The notes below the pieces were generated by a model. The model did no database searches and was not told the DNA's origin. It worked only from the letters and a program-made list of their open reading frames with translations. From contig NZ_QRBZ01000002.1 in the NCBI RefSeq assembly GCF_009833085.1, positions 1 to 64,000 of the forward strand: 64,000 nucleotides of DNA, in the 5' to 3' direction. The DNA is from Nitrosomonas oligotropha. GTDB lineage: Bacteria > Pseudomonadota > Gammaproteobacteria > Burkholderiales > Nitrosomonadaceae. The position numbers were made by a program, and so were the translations under genes. Position 1 is the first letter of the stretch; each line of letters begins with the position of its first letter. Below, in pieces: positions 5,691 through 12,818 of this stretch.

Positions 5691-5801
5691 AGCGTTTAAG
5701 CGGGATATGCCGGTGAACCGGTGCTGTAAGTGATGAGGCCATGACTGTCCGGCTGCCCGCTGATTCCTATCAGCACTACCCGTTAGCGGGTAGCCGGTTT
5801 T
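5691..5801 (+). ncRNA. Structured RNA element with terminator after cro
   Basis: A long helix is formed by AGCGGG (5699-5704) with CCCGCT (5756-5761), and inside it GCCGG (5709-5713) with CCGGC (5749-5753). An intrinsic terminator follows (CTACCC at 5776-5781, GGGTAG at 5788-5793, then CCGG and T7). No protein frame fits. It may be a small RNA, an attenuator controlling read-through into the early operon, or an antitermination site similar in idea to HK022 put RNA. The sequence alone does not decide. Confidence 0.5.
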
Positions 5802-5908
5802 TTTGGATGGGATTTGGATTTATTGGGAGAAGGCTACATCCGAATGACCGGCATAGTCTATGACCATAACAAGCGCAGTAACACCAAACAAACAATAGAG
5901 GTGGAGCG

Positions 5909-6298
5909 ATGGATAATTTGAATGAAAGAAATGGGGTGATTAGCTTTGCTCTCGAAAAACCTGAAGAGTCAAAGCTAATCGCAACATTTAACGAATTACT
6001 TGCCGATCTTGCTAATGCTTCTCCCGAAATCCAAAGCAATGCTATCCGCTTGCTTAAGGATCTCTCTAAATTGGCCACCATCGATAGCGTCACCACACCC
6101 GGGGCAGCTATTACCATCTTGTTTAAACCATCGGACTTCTTGCTTGATGTTTGTATTGCAGTTCGTACAGGTAAGTTCGATAACTTGATCGTCGGGAATG
6201 AGCATAGTTTCTCCTCTGTTGATAGTGGGTTGCGGGAACTTCCTAGTTTATCAACATTGGAGAAACTTCCAATGAATGCGGAAAAAATGGCGGAATGA
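5909..6298 (+). CDS. Hypothetical early phage protein, 129 aa
   Basis: A good AGAGGTGGAG ribosome-binding site precedes the ATG. The first half is helical and plausible as protein (ESKLIATFNELLADLANAS), while the second half is less convincing. The gene completely covers the minus-strand zinc-ribbon gene at 5996-6205, which has its own ribosome-binding site. Either both are used, or one of them is a shadow. No family is recognised, and there are no membrane segments or known motifs. Confidence 0.4.
   Translation: MDNLNERNGVISFALEKPEESKLIATFNELLADLANASPEIQSNAIRLLKDLSKLATIDSVTTPGAAITILFKPSDFLLDVCIAVRTGKFDNLIVGNEHSFSSVDSGLRELPSLSTLEKLPMNAEKMAE
5996..6205 (-). CDS. Small zinc-ribbon protein (antisense, nested)
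   Basis: This 69-aa protein has two CxxC knuckles: C13/C16 in LTCTNCNTN and C34/C37 in NSCPGCGD, 17 residues apart. A C-terminal helix follows (GGQFREILKQADSIALDFGR). The pattern matches widespread small zinc-ribbon proteins with the form 'CPNC...W......CPGCG..id..qF'. A GAGGAG ribosome-binding site lies 5 bases before the ATG. The gene is antisense to and inside the frame at 5909-6298. It probably binds nucleic acid or a protein partner; its function is unknown. Confidence 0.6.
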   Translation of the reverse strand: MLIPDDQVIELTCTNCNTNIKQEVRWFKQDGNSCPGCGDAIDGGQFREILKQADSIALDFGRSISKIGK

Positions 6299-6415
6299 TT
6301 TTTCATGTTTTTTCTTTTTGGTTATCGATTTTAGGTTGTGATGGTCCCTTCTTAATTGGGCATGGGTTGGTGGAGCTCCCCATGCGGCGGTTTCGGAGGG
6401 GCCGGCATGAGGGGA

Positions 6416-6453
6416 CCCGCTGCGTTTTCCTTCCTTTGGCGCAGCGGGATTTT
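6416..6453 (+). terminator. Hairpin before the CII-family gene
   Basis: CCCGCTGCG (6416-6424) pairs perfectly with CGCAGCGGG (6440-6448), with a C/T-rich loop (TTTTCCTTCCTTTGG), and is followed by ATTTT. A second imperfect hairpin (CCCCATGC...GCATGAGGGG) lies just upstream around 6378-6414. Nothing coding is convincing between 6299 and 6524, so this is probably a structured leader or attenuator. Confidence 0.55.
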
Positions 6454-6524
6454 CCGAAGTGTGCAGGTTAATGATGCAGCATCTGAGATTTTTATAAAAC
6501 GGCGTTTTAACGGGGGAAACCGGC

Positions 6525-7007
6525 ATGGCTCTAAAAGACATTATTTATGCGGAAGTGCACGGCTACAAGGGCGGATGCGATGCGGTGGCGCTACGGATGC
6601 GCAGCATGGGTTTCCCGAAAATGACCGGGGACACGTTGCAGAAAAAGGTCAGCACCACGTGCGACACGCATCATTTGCGCGCGGATGAGGTTGAGATTCT
6701 GCAAGAGATTCTGGATACGGACCGGTTCGCGATTGAGCTGGCCAAGCAGCGTTTCATGGTGTGTATCCCGCTGGTGCGGTTTGCCGGTGTCTCGGATCAA
6801 GAATTGCTGGACCTGGTTTTTAAATCGGAAGAACAGCGCGGCCAATGGGCAGCAGCTTGCCGGGATGCGCTGAAAGATGGGCGCATCGATCTGTTGGAAC
6901 TGGAAGTGATTAGAGCACAATATTTTGAATACCTGGCCGCCGATGCCGAACTGATCGCGCGGCTGGAATCGATGGTTAACCCTGCTGAATTAGAACGGAG
7001 GAAGTAA
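6525..7007 (+). CDS. Phage regulatory protein, CII family (CP76-like)
   Basis: The 160 residues match by eye the CP76/YmfL group of phage regulatory proteins: an N-terminal region with 'YKGGCDAVALRMRSMG', a LQKKVSTTCDTHHLRADEVE stretch typical of the family, then a helical C-terminal half. Members act early as DNA-binding regulators in P2- and HK97-like temperate phages. The ATG has a GGGGGAAAC region upstream. The stop overlaps the next ATG (TAATG at 7005-7009), implying translational coupling in the early operon. Confidence 0.75.
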   Translation: MALKDIIYAEVHGYKGGCDAVALRMRSMGFPKMTGDTLQKKVSTTCDTHHLRADEVEILQEILDTDRFAIELAKQRFMVCIPLVRFAGVSDQELLDLVFKSEEQRGQWAAACRDALKDGRIDLLELEVIRAQYFEYLAADAELIARLESMVNPAELERRK

Positions 7008-7216
7008 TGGGAATCGAGAAAAAAGAGATCGCGCATACAACGGATCAAGAACTGAAATTTATCGATAAATTGGGATTTTTTTCAGAATGCGAGTTGACCC
7101 GTAAACAGTTGTTAATTAATTACATCGCTGCGGCTGAAAAGCGCACCGATTGGGGCGGTATTGTGCGCGATATGGTTGTCGGGTACGCGCATGGATGTTT
7201 GGCTAAGTTGGTGTGA
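7007..7216 (+). CDS. Hypothetical 69-aa early phage protein
   Basis: The protein starts MGIEKKEIAHTTDQEL, is helical and has no membrane segment or metal motif. It is translationally coupled to the CII-family gene through a TAATG overlap, and an upstream GGAGG lies in the end of that gene (6999-7003), a clear ribosome-binding site. It is probably an accessory early protein. No family is recognised. Confidence 0.65.
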   Translation: MGIEKKEIAHTTDQELKFIDKLGFFSECELTRKQLLINYIAAAEKRTDWGGIVRDMVVGYAHGCLAKLV

Positions 7217-7232
7217 TCTGGGTTTTGTGATT

Positions 7233-7625
7233 ATGGAATTATTTTTTTACATAGTGGCTTTTTTATGTGGCGTATGTATTTCAAATCTCTTTTTGTCAAA
7301 GAGCAGCGATTCTGCATATCGGCGTGATATTAAAGAACTTATTGAATTTAAGGAAATAACTATTAGTTCTGGCGATGTTTTGGTTCTGAGGTTTGATCGA
7401 GAGGTTGATCGAGAAATAACTAAATGTTTGCAGGATAATTTTTCCTGCTTATTGGACACTGGAATTAAGGTTCTGATCTTGAGACATGATATGAGTATTC
7501 ACTCAGTGCTGCGGCGAGGTTCACAATTTAATGAAAGCAATATAGAGACCGGCAACAGCAATAAGGAATCCCAAGAACCATCTCCAGTCTCTGCGAAGAA
7601 AATCAATGACGATGCGAGCAAGTGA
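7233..7625 (+). CDS. Small membrane-anchored phage protein
   Basis: I use the internal ATG at 7233 because the protein then opens with a proper membrane anchor (MELFFYIVAFLCGVCIS, residues 1-17). The open frame reaches further upstream but would overlap the preceding gene. A compact domain follows (ITISSGDVLVLRFDREVDRE ... GIKVLILRHD), a form recurring in small phage proteins of unknown function, and then a polar Ser/Asn-rich tail. The last 105 bases overlap the minus-strand gene at 7521-7742, which may limit co-expression. Confidence 0.6.
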   Translation: MELFFYIVAFLCGVCISNLFLSKSSDSAYRRDIKELIEFKEITISSGDVLVLRFDREVDREITKCLQDNFSCLLDTGIKVLILRHDMSIHSVLRRGSQFNESNIETGNSNKESQEPSPVSAKKINDDASK

Positions 7626-7742
7626 GGCTGTCCAATGACGCTCATGGTGACCACCCAGGAAAACGAGATAGGAGTCTGGATCGTTTTCATGCGGAATATA
7701 TTTACCTTCGTACCATGCTTTGATTCGGTCAATAAGATTCAT
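7521..7742 (-). CDS. Small tail-anchored membrane protein, antisense
   Basis: The 73 residues begin MNLIDRIKAWYEGKYIPHEN, continue with an FLGGHHERHW motif and end in a hydrophobic C-terminal helix (WFLGFLIAVAGLYIAFIKL) that should anchor it in the inner membrane. A GGAG ribosome-binding site lies about 8 bases before the ATG at 7742. It runs against the early operon and overlaps the 3' end of the gene at 7233-7625 by 105 bases. Opposite orientation within the early region suggests lysogenic expression, perhaps in exclusion or immunity. This is inference. Confidence 0.6.
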   Translation of the reverse strand: MNLIDRIKAWYEGKYIPHENDPDSYLVFLGGHHERHWTASLARIVIDFLRRDWRWFLGFLIAVAGLYIAFIKL

Positions 7743-7787
7743 ATGGGCTCCAATGCTTTGAGCAAAGCCTACAACAATTCGATTTTG

Positions 7788-7907
7788 TTGACAAACTCAT
7801 CCGCACAGGATTATTCTGCGCATGTCACGGCAAAATCCGTGATCAGGTTTGGAAGCCTGGATGATCGCGGCGATGAGCCGCAAACTTTGTGTAATGCGGC
7901 TTTTTTA
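7788..7907 (+). ncRNA. Possible small RNA: promoter plus terminator
   Basis: A sigma-70-like promoter (TTGACA 7788-7793, 18 bases, TATTCT 7812-7817) is followed about 60 bases later by an intrinsic terminator (AGCCGCA 7876-7882, TGCGGCT 7895-7901, T6). The transcript would be about 80 nt. The rest of the interval to 8054 shows no convincing gene. Confidence 0.4.
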
Positions 7908-8054
7908 TTGTCTGGTGTTGCTCTCTATGGGCGGGCTGGACAGGGAGCCGCAAGGCTCGCCGGTGCGATCCCGGTCTTCCAACCTGTTCAGTTCCGTCCA
8001 CCACGTTTGGAAGCGTGGAAGGCGGTTCGTTCAACGAATTGGAGATCGCGCATC

Positions 8055-8735
8055 ATGAGTAAAAATCCTCTAGGCGTTCAAGCGCCCGTAGTATTCAGTT
8101 TTAATTCCCTTTCCATTCGCGCTGTCACTGATGAACATGGTAATCCGTGGTTCGTTGCCAGTGATGCTTGCAACATACTTGGCTACAGAAACAGCAGTAA
8201 GGCAATTGAAGATCATTGCCGTGAAGCTGGTGTAACGAAACGTTACATCAGGTCAGGTGGGCAGAATCGTAAAGTAACCTTCATCAACGAAGGTAATCTT
8301 TATCGCCTGATCATCAAATCCAAGAAACCGGAAGCGGAAAAATTTGAGCGGCTGGTGATGGAAGAAATCCTCCCGGCCATTCGCAAAACCGGCAGTTATT
8401 CCGGCGGCAAAAAACAAATAACGGAAAAACCGGCCAATCAGCCTAAACGCTACAACTACCCGCGGGCTCTGCTGGAACAGCCTTACTTCACGACAGAAAA
8501 GTATTCCGCTCGCTTGAGCGTCAAGATGCTGAGCAATACGAAGAAATTCATTTCGCCGTTGTTGAGCTTGCTCAATGAAATGCGGGTCGACGGTCACGAT
8601 GTTTCCGGCCCGCTGGCTGAGGCGCAAGCGTTGCGCGAGGCATTGATAACGGCGGATGAAGCGCTTTCAGAAATATGGGACACCGTACTGAGAGCGCAAA
8701 ACATTCCAACTAGCCAAGCGCTGGGGTCGAAATGA
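8055..8735 (+). CDS. BRO-N domain phage antirepressor-like protein
   Basis: I take the ATG at 8055 (MSKNPLGVQAPVVFSF), with GGAG 10 bases upstream; the longer open frame begins with implausible sequence. The BRO-N domain covers about residues 14-110, with IRAVTDEHGNPWFVASDACN, ILGYRNSSKAIEDHC and the later FERLVMEEILPAIRKTGSY, a classic ending of the domain. A C-terminal helical region follows. BRO proteins bind DNA and often act as antirepressors or early regulators. The stop overlaps the next start (ATGA at 8732-8735). Confidence 0.85.
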   Translation: MSKNPLGVQAPVVFSFNSLSIRAVTDEHGNPWFVASDACNILGYRNSSKAIEDHCREAGVTKRYIRSGGQNRKVTFINEGNLYRLIIKSKKPEAEKFERLVMEEILPAIRKTGSYSGGKKQITEKPANQPKRYNYPRALLEQPYFTTEKYSARLSVKMLSNTKKFISPLLSLLNEMRVDGHDVSGPLAEAQALREALITADEALSEIWDTVLRAQNIPTSQALGSK

Positions 8736-11164
8736 CTTCGCGCCGTCCTCCGATTGATTTCCACTCAATCGCCAGCGCCGCATTAGGCAGTGCGCGGCAC
8801 TGGCTGGCGGAGTGGTTGCCGGGTGGTGAGTGGTCGGGCGATGAGTACAAGCCGCGCAATCCTACGCGGGATGACAAGCGGCCTGGGTCGTTCGTTATCA
8901 ATGCGCGGACTGGCAAGTGGATCGACAATGCCACCAGTGATTCCGGCGGCGATCTGATCAGCCTGTATGCGTACATTAATTTTGTGGATCAGATCGCTGC
9001 GGCCAGGGCAGTGGCGGCGATGATTGGGGTTGTAATAGATGAGGGTGGCGATGCGCGGGGTACCGAGACGGCTTCGATTGATGCGAGCGCGGGAGCAAAG
9101 ACTCAAGCTAAAACGCAACAAAAAACAGGAAAAATCCCGCTTAACGAAATTCAGCGTGAGCATGCCAAAACCCCTTGGGTTCCTATCATGCCGGTACCGG
9201 ACGATGCGCCGGTTCCACCGGTTGCGCATTATGTGCGTGGGCGGCCTGATGCTGTTTATATTTATCAGTCATCCGATGCCCGCGTTAATGGTTTTGTTTA
9301 CCGGTTTGTGACGTCCGATGGCGGAAAGGAAACGCTGCCGGTTAGTTTCTGCCGCAACCGCGATGACGGCAAGCAGGAATGGCGGTGGATGGGATTCCCT
9401 GAGCCGCGTCCGCTTTATGGGTTGGATATTCTGGCTTTGTATCCCGATCTTCCGGTGTTGTTGGTTGAGGGTGAGAAGTGCGCGGATGCCGGGCATGCGG
9501 TGTTGCATGATACCTATGTAACCGTGACCTGGCCTGGTGGGACGAAAGCGGTTAAGAAAGTTGATTGGTCACCACTGGCTGGAAGGAAAATATTCGCCTG
9601 GGCTGATTGCGACGCGCAGCGCAGGAAATTGACTGGGCATGAGAAGTCGACCGGTGTTGATCCTGATTCCGTGCCGTTGCTGCCGGAATCCGATCAGCCG
9701 GGTATGCGTGCAATGCGAGAGATCCACAAGATTCTGCTGGAAATTAATCCGGATGTTGATTTTCGTTTTGTTGATATCCCAAAGCCTGGTGACAAGCCGG
9801 GTGGTTGGGATATTGCGGATGCTATTCAAGATGGGATGGATTGGGGTGATTTGGTTGCGTTCATTTCAAAAGTACGGCAACCAGCCACGAAACAACTACA
9901 AAAAGGCACCGTGAATCGTTCCGATAACGGGCTTTTGTTGAATAGAGACAGAGAGATACGCGCTTGTTTAGCTAATATTTACGACATTCTGCGCACGGAT
10001 TCGCGGTGGAGTGGCGTGCTGGCGTTTAATGAGTTCGCCTACACCATCGAGAAATTAAAGCCGCCGCCATTTGACTACGGCGCTGTTGGTGAGTGGGAGG
10101 CGAACGACGATGTGCAGGCTTCGATGTGGCTTACCCGTGAGTATGGTTTCGCTCCAACGCCTGCGCAGGTTGGGGAGGCCGTCGAAGCGCTGGCGCGGGC
10201 GAATGGTTTCCATCCGGTGCGCAATTACCTGAATTCTTTGAAGTGGGACGGTGTTCCGCGACTGGATGAGTGGCTATTCGATTACATCGGCGCGGCCAAG
10301 AGTCCCTACACGATGCGTGTTGCCCGTTGGTTTTTGATGGGGATGGTCGCGCGGGTGATGGAGCCGGGGGTTAAGTTTGATTGCTGCTTGGTGCTTGAGG
10401 GTACGCAAGGGCGGCGCAAGTCGGCGATGTTGCGCGTTTTGGCCGGGGAGTGGTTCGGCGATACCGATCTGGATTTGAACAATAAAGATTCTATGGGTTC
10501 GATTCGCGGCAAGTGGTTGTATGAGTTTGCGGAGTTGGATTCTATTGCCCGGGCTGAGGCTACGCGGCAGAAGTCGTTTTTATCCCGGCAGGTGGATGAG
10601 TACCGCCCGCCGTATGGTCGCAGGGACATTCGCAGCCCGCGCCAGCTTGTGTTTGGGGGAAGTACAAACGTCAACTGGGGTTGGAATAAGGATGAGACCG
10701 GCGGACGTCGATTCTGGCCGATTGAGTGCTCTTACGATATCGACTGCGATGGATTGGCTGCGGTGCGTGACCAATTGTTTGCTGAGGCTTATGAGTTGTA
10801 CAAGCAGGGCAAGCGGTTCTGGCCTACGTCTGAGGAACAGAAAGCAATATTCGATCCTGTGCAGATGATGCGCCACCAGGTTGACAGTTATGTTGAGCTG
10901 TTGGCTGATTTTGTGGCTCAGAGGGTTACTGAGTTTCGCATGATCGATGCTGTGGATTGTTTGAAGATCGATCCGGCGCGGTTGACGCGGGATATTCAAA
11001 CGCGCGTTGGCAAGGCGTTGATCATGCTGGGTTGTAAACGTGTTGAGAAGAGGGCGAATGCCGTCAGGTTTTGGTATCAGCCGCCGGTTACTCCGGGCGG
11101 AACTGGGGACAAGAATGATGGAACGGGTGTTGATGGAGGGTTTGCCGATGGCATTCCTTTCTAA
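8732..11164 (+). CDS. Phage replication protein: primase-like plus VirE-type helicase
   Basis: This 810-aa fusion has three parts. The N-terminal part (about 1-100) resembles the DNA-binding region of phage primases (GKWIDNATSDSGGDLISLYA). A TOPRIM-like segment with LPVLLVEGEKCADAGHAVL lies near residues 240-258. The C-terminal VirE/PF05272-type ATPase (about 490-740) has LVLEGTQGRRKSAML as P-loop, where the usual GK glycine is Arg, and FAELDSIARAEATRQKSFLS plus GGSTNVNWGWNKDETGGRRF as later motifs. It probably primes and unwinds phage DNA. The repeat-rich segment directly downstream (11169-11420) may be its origin. Confidence 0.85.
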   Translation: MTSRRPPIDFHSIASAALGSARHWLAEWLPGGEWSGDEYKPRNPTRDDKRPGSFVINARTGKWIDNATSDSGGDLISLYAYINFVDQIAAARAVAAMIGVVIDEGGDARGTETASIDASAGAKTQAKTQQKTGKIPLNEIQREHAKTPWVPIMPVPDDAPVPPVAHYVRGRPDAVYIYQSSDARVNGFVYRFVTSDGGKETLPVSFCRNRDDGKQEWRWMGFPEPRPLYGLDILALYPDLPVLLVEGEKCADAGHAVLHDTYVTVTWPGGTKAVKKVDWSPLAGRKIFAWADCDAQRRKLTGHEKSTGVDPDSVPLLPESDQPGMRAMREIHKILLEINPDVDFRFVDIPKPGDKPGGWDIADAIQDGMDWGDLVAFISKVRQPATKQLQKGTVNRSDNGLLLNRDREIRACLANIYDILRTDSRWSGVLAFNEFAYTIEKLKPPPFDYGAVGEWEANDDVQASMWLTREYGFAPTPAQVGEAVEALARANGFHPVRNYLNSLKWDGVPRLDEWLFDYIGAAKSPYTMRVARWFLMGMVARVMEPGVKFDCCLVLEGTQGRRKSAMLRVLAGEWFGDTDLDLNNKDSMGSIRGKWLYEFAELDSIARAEATRQKSFLSRQVDEYRPPYGRRDIRSPRQLVFGGSTNVNWGWNKDETGGRRFWPIECSYDIDCDGLAAVRDQLFAEAYELYKQGKRFWPTSEEQKAIFDPVQMMRHQVDSYVELLADFVAQRVTEFRMIDAVDCLKIDPARLTRDIQTRVGKALIMLGCKRVEKRANAVRFWYQPPVTPGGTGDKNDGTGVDGGFADGIPF

Positions 11165-11168
11165 AAAC

Positions 11169-11420
11169 TTCCATACCTCGCTTGAGGTATGGAACAAGTA
11201 TGGAACCTGGAAAGGCGCATGGAAGCTTGTTCTTCCATACCTTCCATACCTTCCATACCTGGCACCTCCCGCGTGTATACGTGCGGGTGCGCGTGCGTGT
11301 GCGCGCGCGTGTATGCGTATGTGTGTTTTTAGTATGGAAGGTATGGATGTATGGAAGAGGTGCATGAATAAATGATCTCCAACTTCCACACCTGTTCCAT
11401 ACCTGTCTATAGGTATGGAA
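11169..11420. other. Putative phage replication origin: iterons plus alternating Pu/Py tract
   Basis: The 9-mer TTCCATACC or its complement GGTATGGAA recurs many times. Exact copies are at 11169, 11186 (inverted), 11233, 11242, 11251, 11395 and 11412 (inverted). One-mismatch copies are at 11197, 11331, 11340, 11348 and 11384. Three are head-to-tail without gaps (11233-11259). The outermost pairs form palindromes (11169-11194 and 11395-11420). Between the two groups lies a GT/GC alternating tract (about 11271-11326) prone to Z-DNA or easy opening. The last copy abuts the next gene and supplies its GGAAG ribosome-binding site. Confidence 0.6.
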
Positions 11421-11421
11421 G

Positions 11422-11700
11422 ATGAGTGAAAAGATTGATCCGGTTCCGCAGGATGGTCCTGTTAGCAGAGACCAAGTGCGCGCTTTGTTTCCAGAGGTTA
11501 CGGCTGTGGCTGACAAGATACGGGCTGAGTTCGGTAATGGTGTGAAGCTGGTTTACGCGGAAGAGCATGGCCGGTGCATCGGCAAGCGGTCTGTTGTTGA
11601 TCCTGATGGTTTGGTTAAGTTGAGCGAGATGGTTCTGGATTCGCGCCCGTATGCGGAGATTGTGGCTGAGCGTGAGAAGGGGATGAAACGTGCGAAGTAA
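11422..11700 (+). CDS. Hypothetical 92-aa phage protein
   Basis: It starts MSEKIDPVPQDGPVSRDQVR two bases after the last GGTATGGAA repeat, whose GGAAG serves as ribosome-binding site; a protein bound to the repeat could therefore affect its translation. The protein is small, charged and helical, with no metal or membrane motif, and ends in MKRAK. It is probably an early or middle protein following the replication gene. No family is recognised. Confidence 0.6.
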   Translation: MSEKIDPVPQDGPVSRDQVRALFPEVTAVADKIRAEFGNGVKLVYAEEHGRCIGKRSVVDPDGLVKLSEMVLDSRPYAEIVAEREKGMKRAK

Positions 11701-11896
11701 TGCTTTGCCTCATTTTATGTACCGAGACCCGGCTGATGTGCTTGAGCATGCGGAGTTTAATCAGTTGGGGTGCCGGGCGTGTGTGTCGCATCGGGTGGTG
11801 TTTGATCGGGTGTTGTGCGGCGATGTGCGTAACGAGACGCAGCAGGCTGGCGTTCCGCGCATCGGTCATCGGTGTAAGTGGTTTGTCGAAAAATAG
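11690..11896 (+). CDS. Small Cys-containing phage protein
   Basis: Translation begins at GTG 11690, overlapping the previous gene by 11 bases, with AAGGGG upstream. The 68 residues include GCRACVSHRV, VLCGDVRN and HRCKWF, so four cysteines and some histidines could bind zinc. Similar short 'GCRAC...C...C' proteins occur in phage late-control regions, but the function is unknown. The reading frame is well packed against both neighbours, which supports it. Confidence 0.6.
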   Translation: MRSNALPHFMYRDPADVLEHAEFNQLGCRACVSHRVVFDRVLCGDVRNETQQAGVPRIGHRCKWFVEK

Positions 11897-11907
11897 GAGT
11901 GTGCGCG

Positions 11908-12330
11908 ATGGGTATTTATGATTTGGATGCTGGTTCGGTTGATTCGCGGTTACGCCGTTGGGGTGCTTGGAAGATGCAAAGCGGGGTTGCGTTGGGATTC
12001 CCGTCGCAGTCTGCTTTTATGCGGCTGGTTCCAGCTGGTGATAATCATGATCGGTTCGGTGAGATCGATCATGAGTGCATCGAGACTAACGATGCTGTGG
12101 AGTTGTTGCCGTTGATTCCGCAGGTTGTCATCCGGGTTGAGTATGTGCTGGCTTACAGTTCGGTGGCTGTTAAAGCGCATCAGTGCGGGGTTTGCAAGCG
12201 TTCTTACCATAACTATCTGGCCGATGCGAAGAAAATGTTTGCGAACATTTTGAATAAAAACTTGCGTGTCGTGCACGATTATAGTATAAATCCGCTAAAT
12301 TGTTCGTCAGTGCGCCCGCAAACGGTGTAG
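11908..12330 (+). CDS. Putative late transcription regulator (antiterminator-like)
   Basis: I choose the ATG at 11908, with AGGAG 9 bases upstream. The protein (140 aa) starts MGIYDLDAGSVDSRLRRWGA and has a WKMQSGVALGFPSQSAFMRL segment typical of proteins in this position of lambdoid and HK97-like phages. A later helical motif (AVKAHQCGVCKRSYHNYLAD) is reminiscent of a region-4 helix-turn-helix. It is the last gene before the packaging module and is followed by a terminator, the place where Q-type antiterminators usually sit. The functional call is inferred from layout and style. Confidence 0.5.
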   Translation: MGIYDLDAGSVDSRLRRWGAWKMQSGVALGFPSQSAFMRLVPAGDNHDRFGEIDHECIETNDAVELLPLIPQVVIRVEYVLAYSSVAVKAHQCGVCKRSYHNYLADAKKMFANILNKNLRVVHDYSINPLNCSSVRPQTV

Positions 12331-12351
12331 TACGATTTTAAGACACAACCA

Positions 12352-12376
12352 AGCCAGCCTAGAGCTGGCTTTTTTT
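12352..12376 (+). terminator. Intrinsic terminator before the packaging module
   Basis: AGCCAGC (12352-12358) pairs with GCTGGCT (12364-12370) and is followed by T6. It touches the ATG of the HNH gene at 12377, so late expression probably requires antitermination or a new promoter. Confidence 0.8.
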
Positions 12377-12706
12377 ATGCCTAAACCCCGCAGATATGAT
12401 GATAGACAATCATCTGCGGCGCGCGGTTATGGATACAAGTGGCAGAAAGCCAGAAAAGAATTTTTAAAGGATAATCCGCTTTGCATTGATCATAAAGAGC
12501 GCGGCTATATTGTTGATGCGACTGTTGTCGATCACATCAAGCCGCATCGCGGTGATCAAGAATTGTTTTGGGATCGATCGAACTGGCAAGCGCTTTGCGA
12601 AGTTTGCCATGACAGCCACAAACAACGGCTGGAAAAATCAGGAATAGATGCCGGTTGCTCGGTTGATGGAATCCCGATTGATTCAAACCATCACTGGAAC
12701 AACTGA
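12377..12706 (+). CDS. HNH endonuclease of the packaging module
   Basis: This 109-aa HNH nuclease has LCIDHKERGYIVDATVVDHI carrying the first metal and catalytic His, then LCEVCHDSHKQRLEK with the closing Cys and His. Proteins of this size directly before terminase genes (as HK97 gp74) are needed for specific cos cleavage and packaging. The start codon follows the T run of a terminator with no clear ribosome-binding site, so the true start or its mode of translation is uncertain. It lies directly before terS. Confidence 0.85.
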   Translation: MPKPRRYDDRQSSAARGYGYKWQKARKEFLKDNPLCIDHKERGYIVDATVVDHIKPHRGDQELFWDRSNWQALCEVCHDSHKQRLEKSGIDAGCSVDGIPIDSNHHWNN

Positions 12707-12818
12707 CCGGGGGCGGTGAAAATCTTCCCAGCCCTAAAAACTATAGACCGCTCCTTGCCTTCGTTTGCAGAAACCGCAAAATTTATAGGGGGGGTATTAA
12801 TCATAGCCTCTCACTGAA

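Noticed and set aside
6356-6688. 110-codon plus-strand frame before the CII-family gene
   Set aside because: It overlaps the convincing gene at 6525-7007 in another frame and covers hairpins; the N-terminal sequence is Gly/Trp-rich and unlike a protein domain.
7635-8054. Long upstream extension of the BRO gene
   Set aside because: The extra residues are not domain-like, cross a terminator and an antisense gene, and a ribosome-binding site stands at the inner ATG 8055.
10370-10430. Arg in place of Gly in the VirE-type P-loop (GTQGRRKS) as a sign of inactivation
   Set aside because: The rest of the domain is intact and related proteins may tolerate this change; I keep it only as a remark.
11233-11259. 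The tandem TTCCATACC repeats as a CRISPR array
   Set aside because: Units are 9 bases without spacers, so the layout fits iterons and not CRISPR.
11088-11516. Minus-strand frames rich in Thr/His/Arg across the repeat region
   Set aside because: They are translations of the GT/GC tract and the 9-mer repeats, not real genes.
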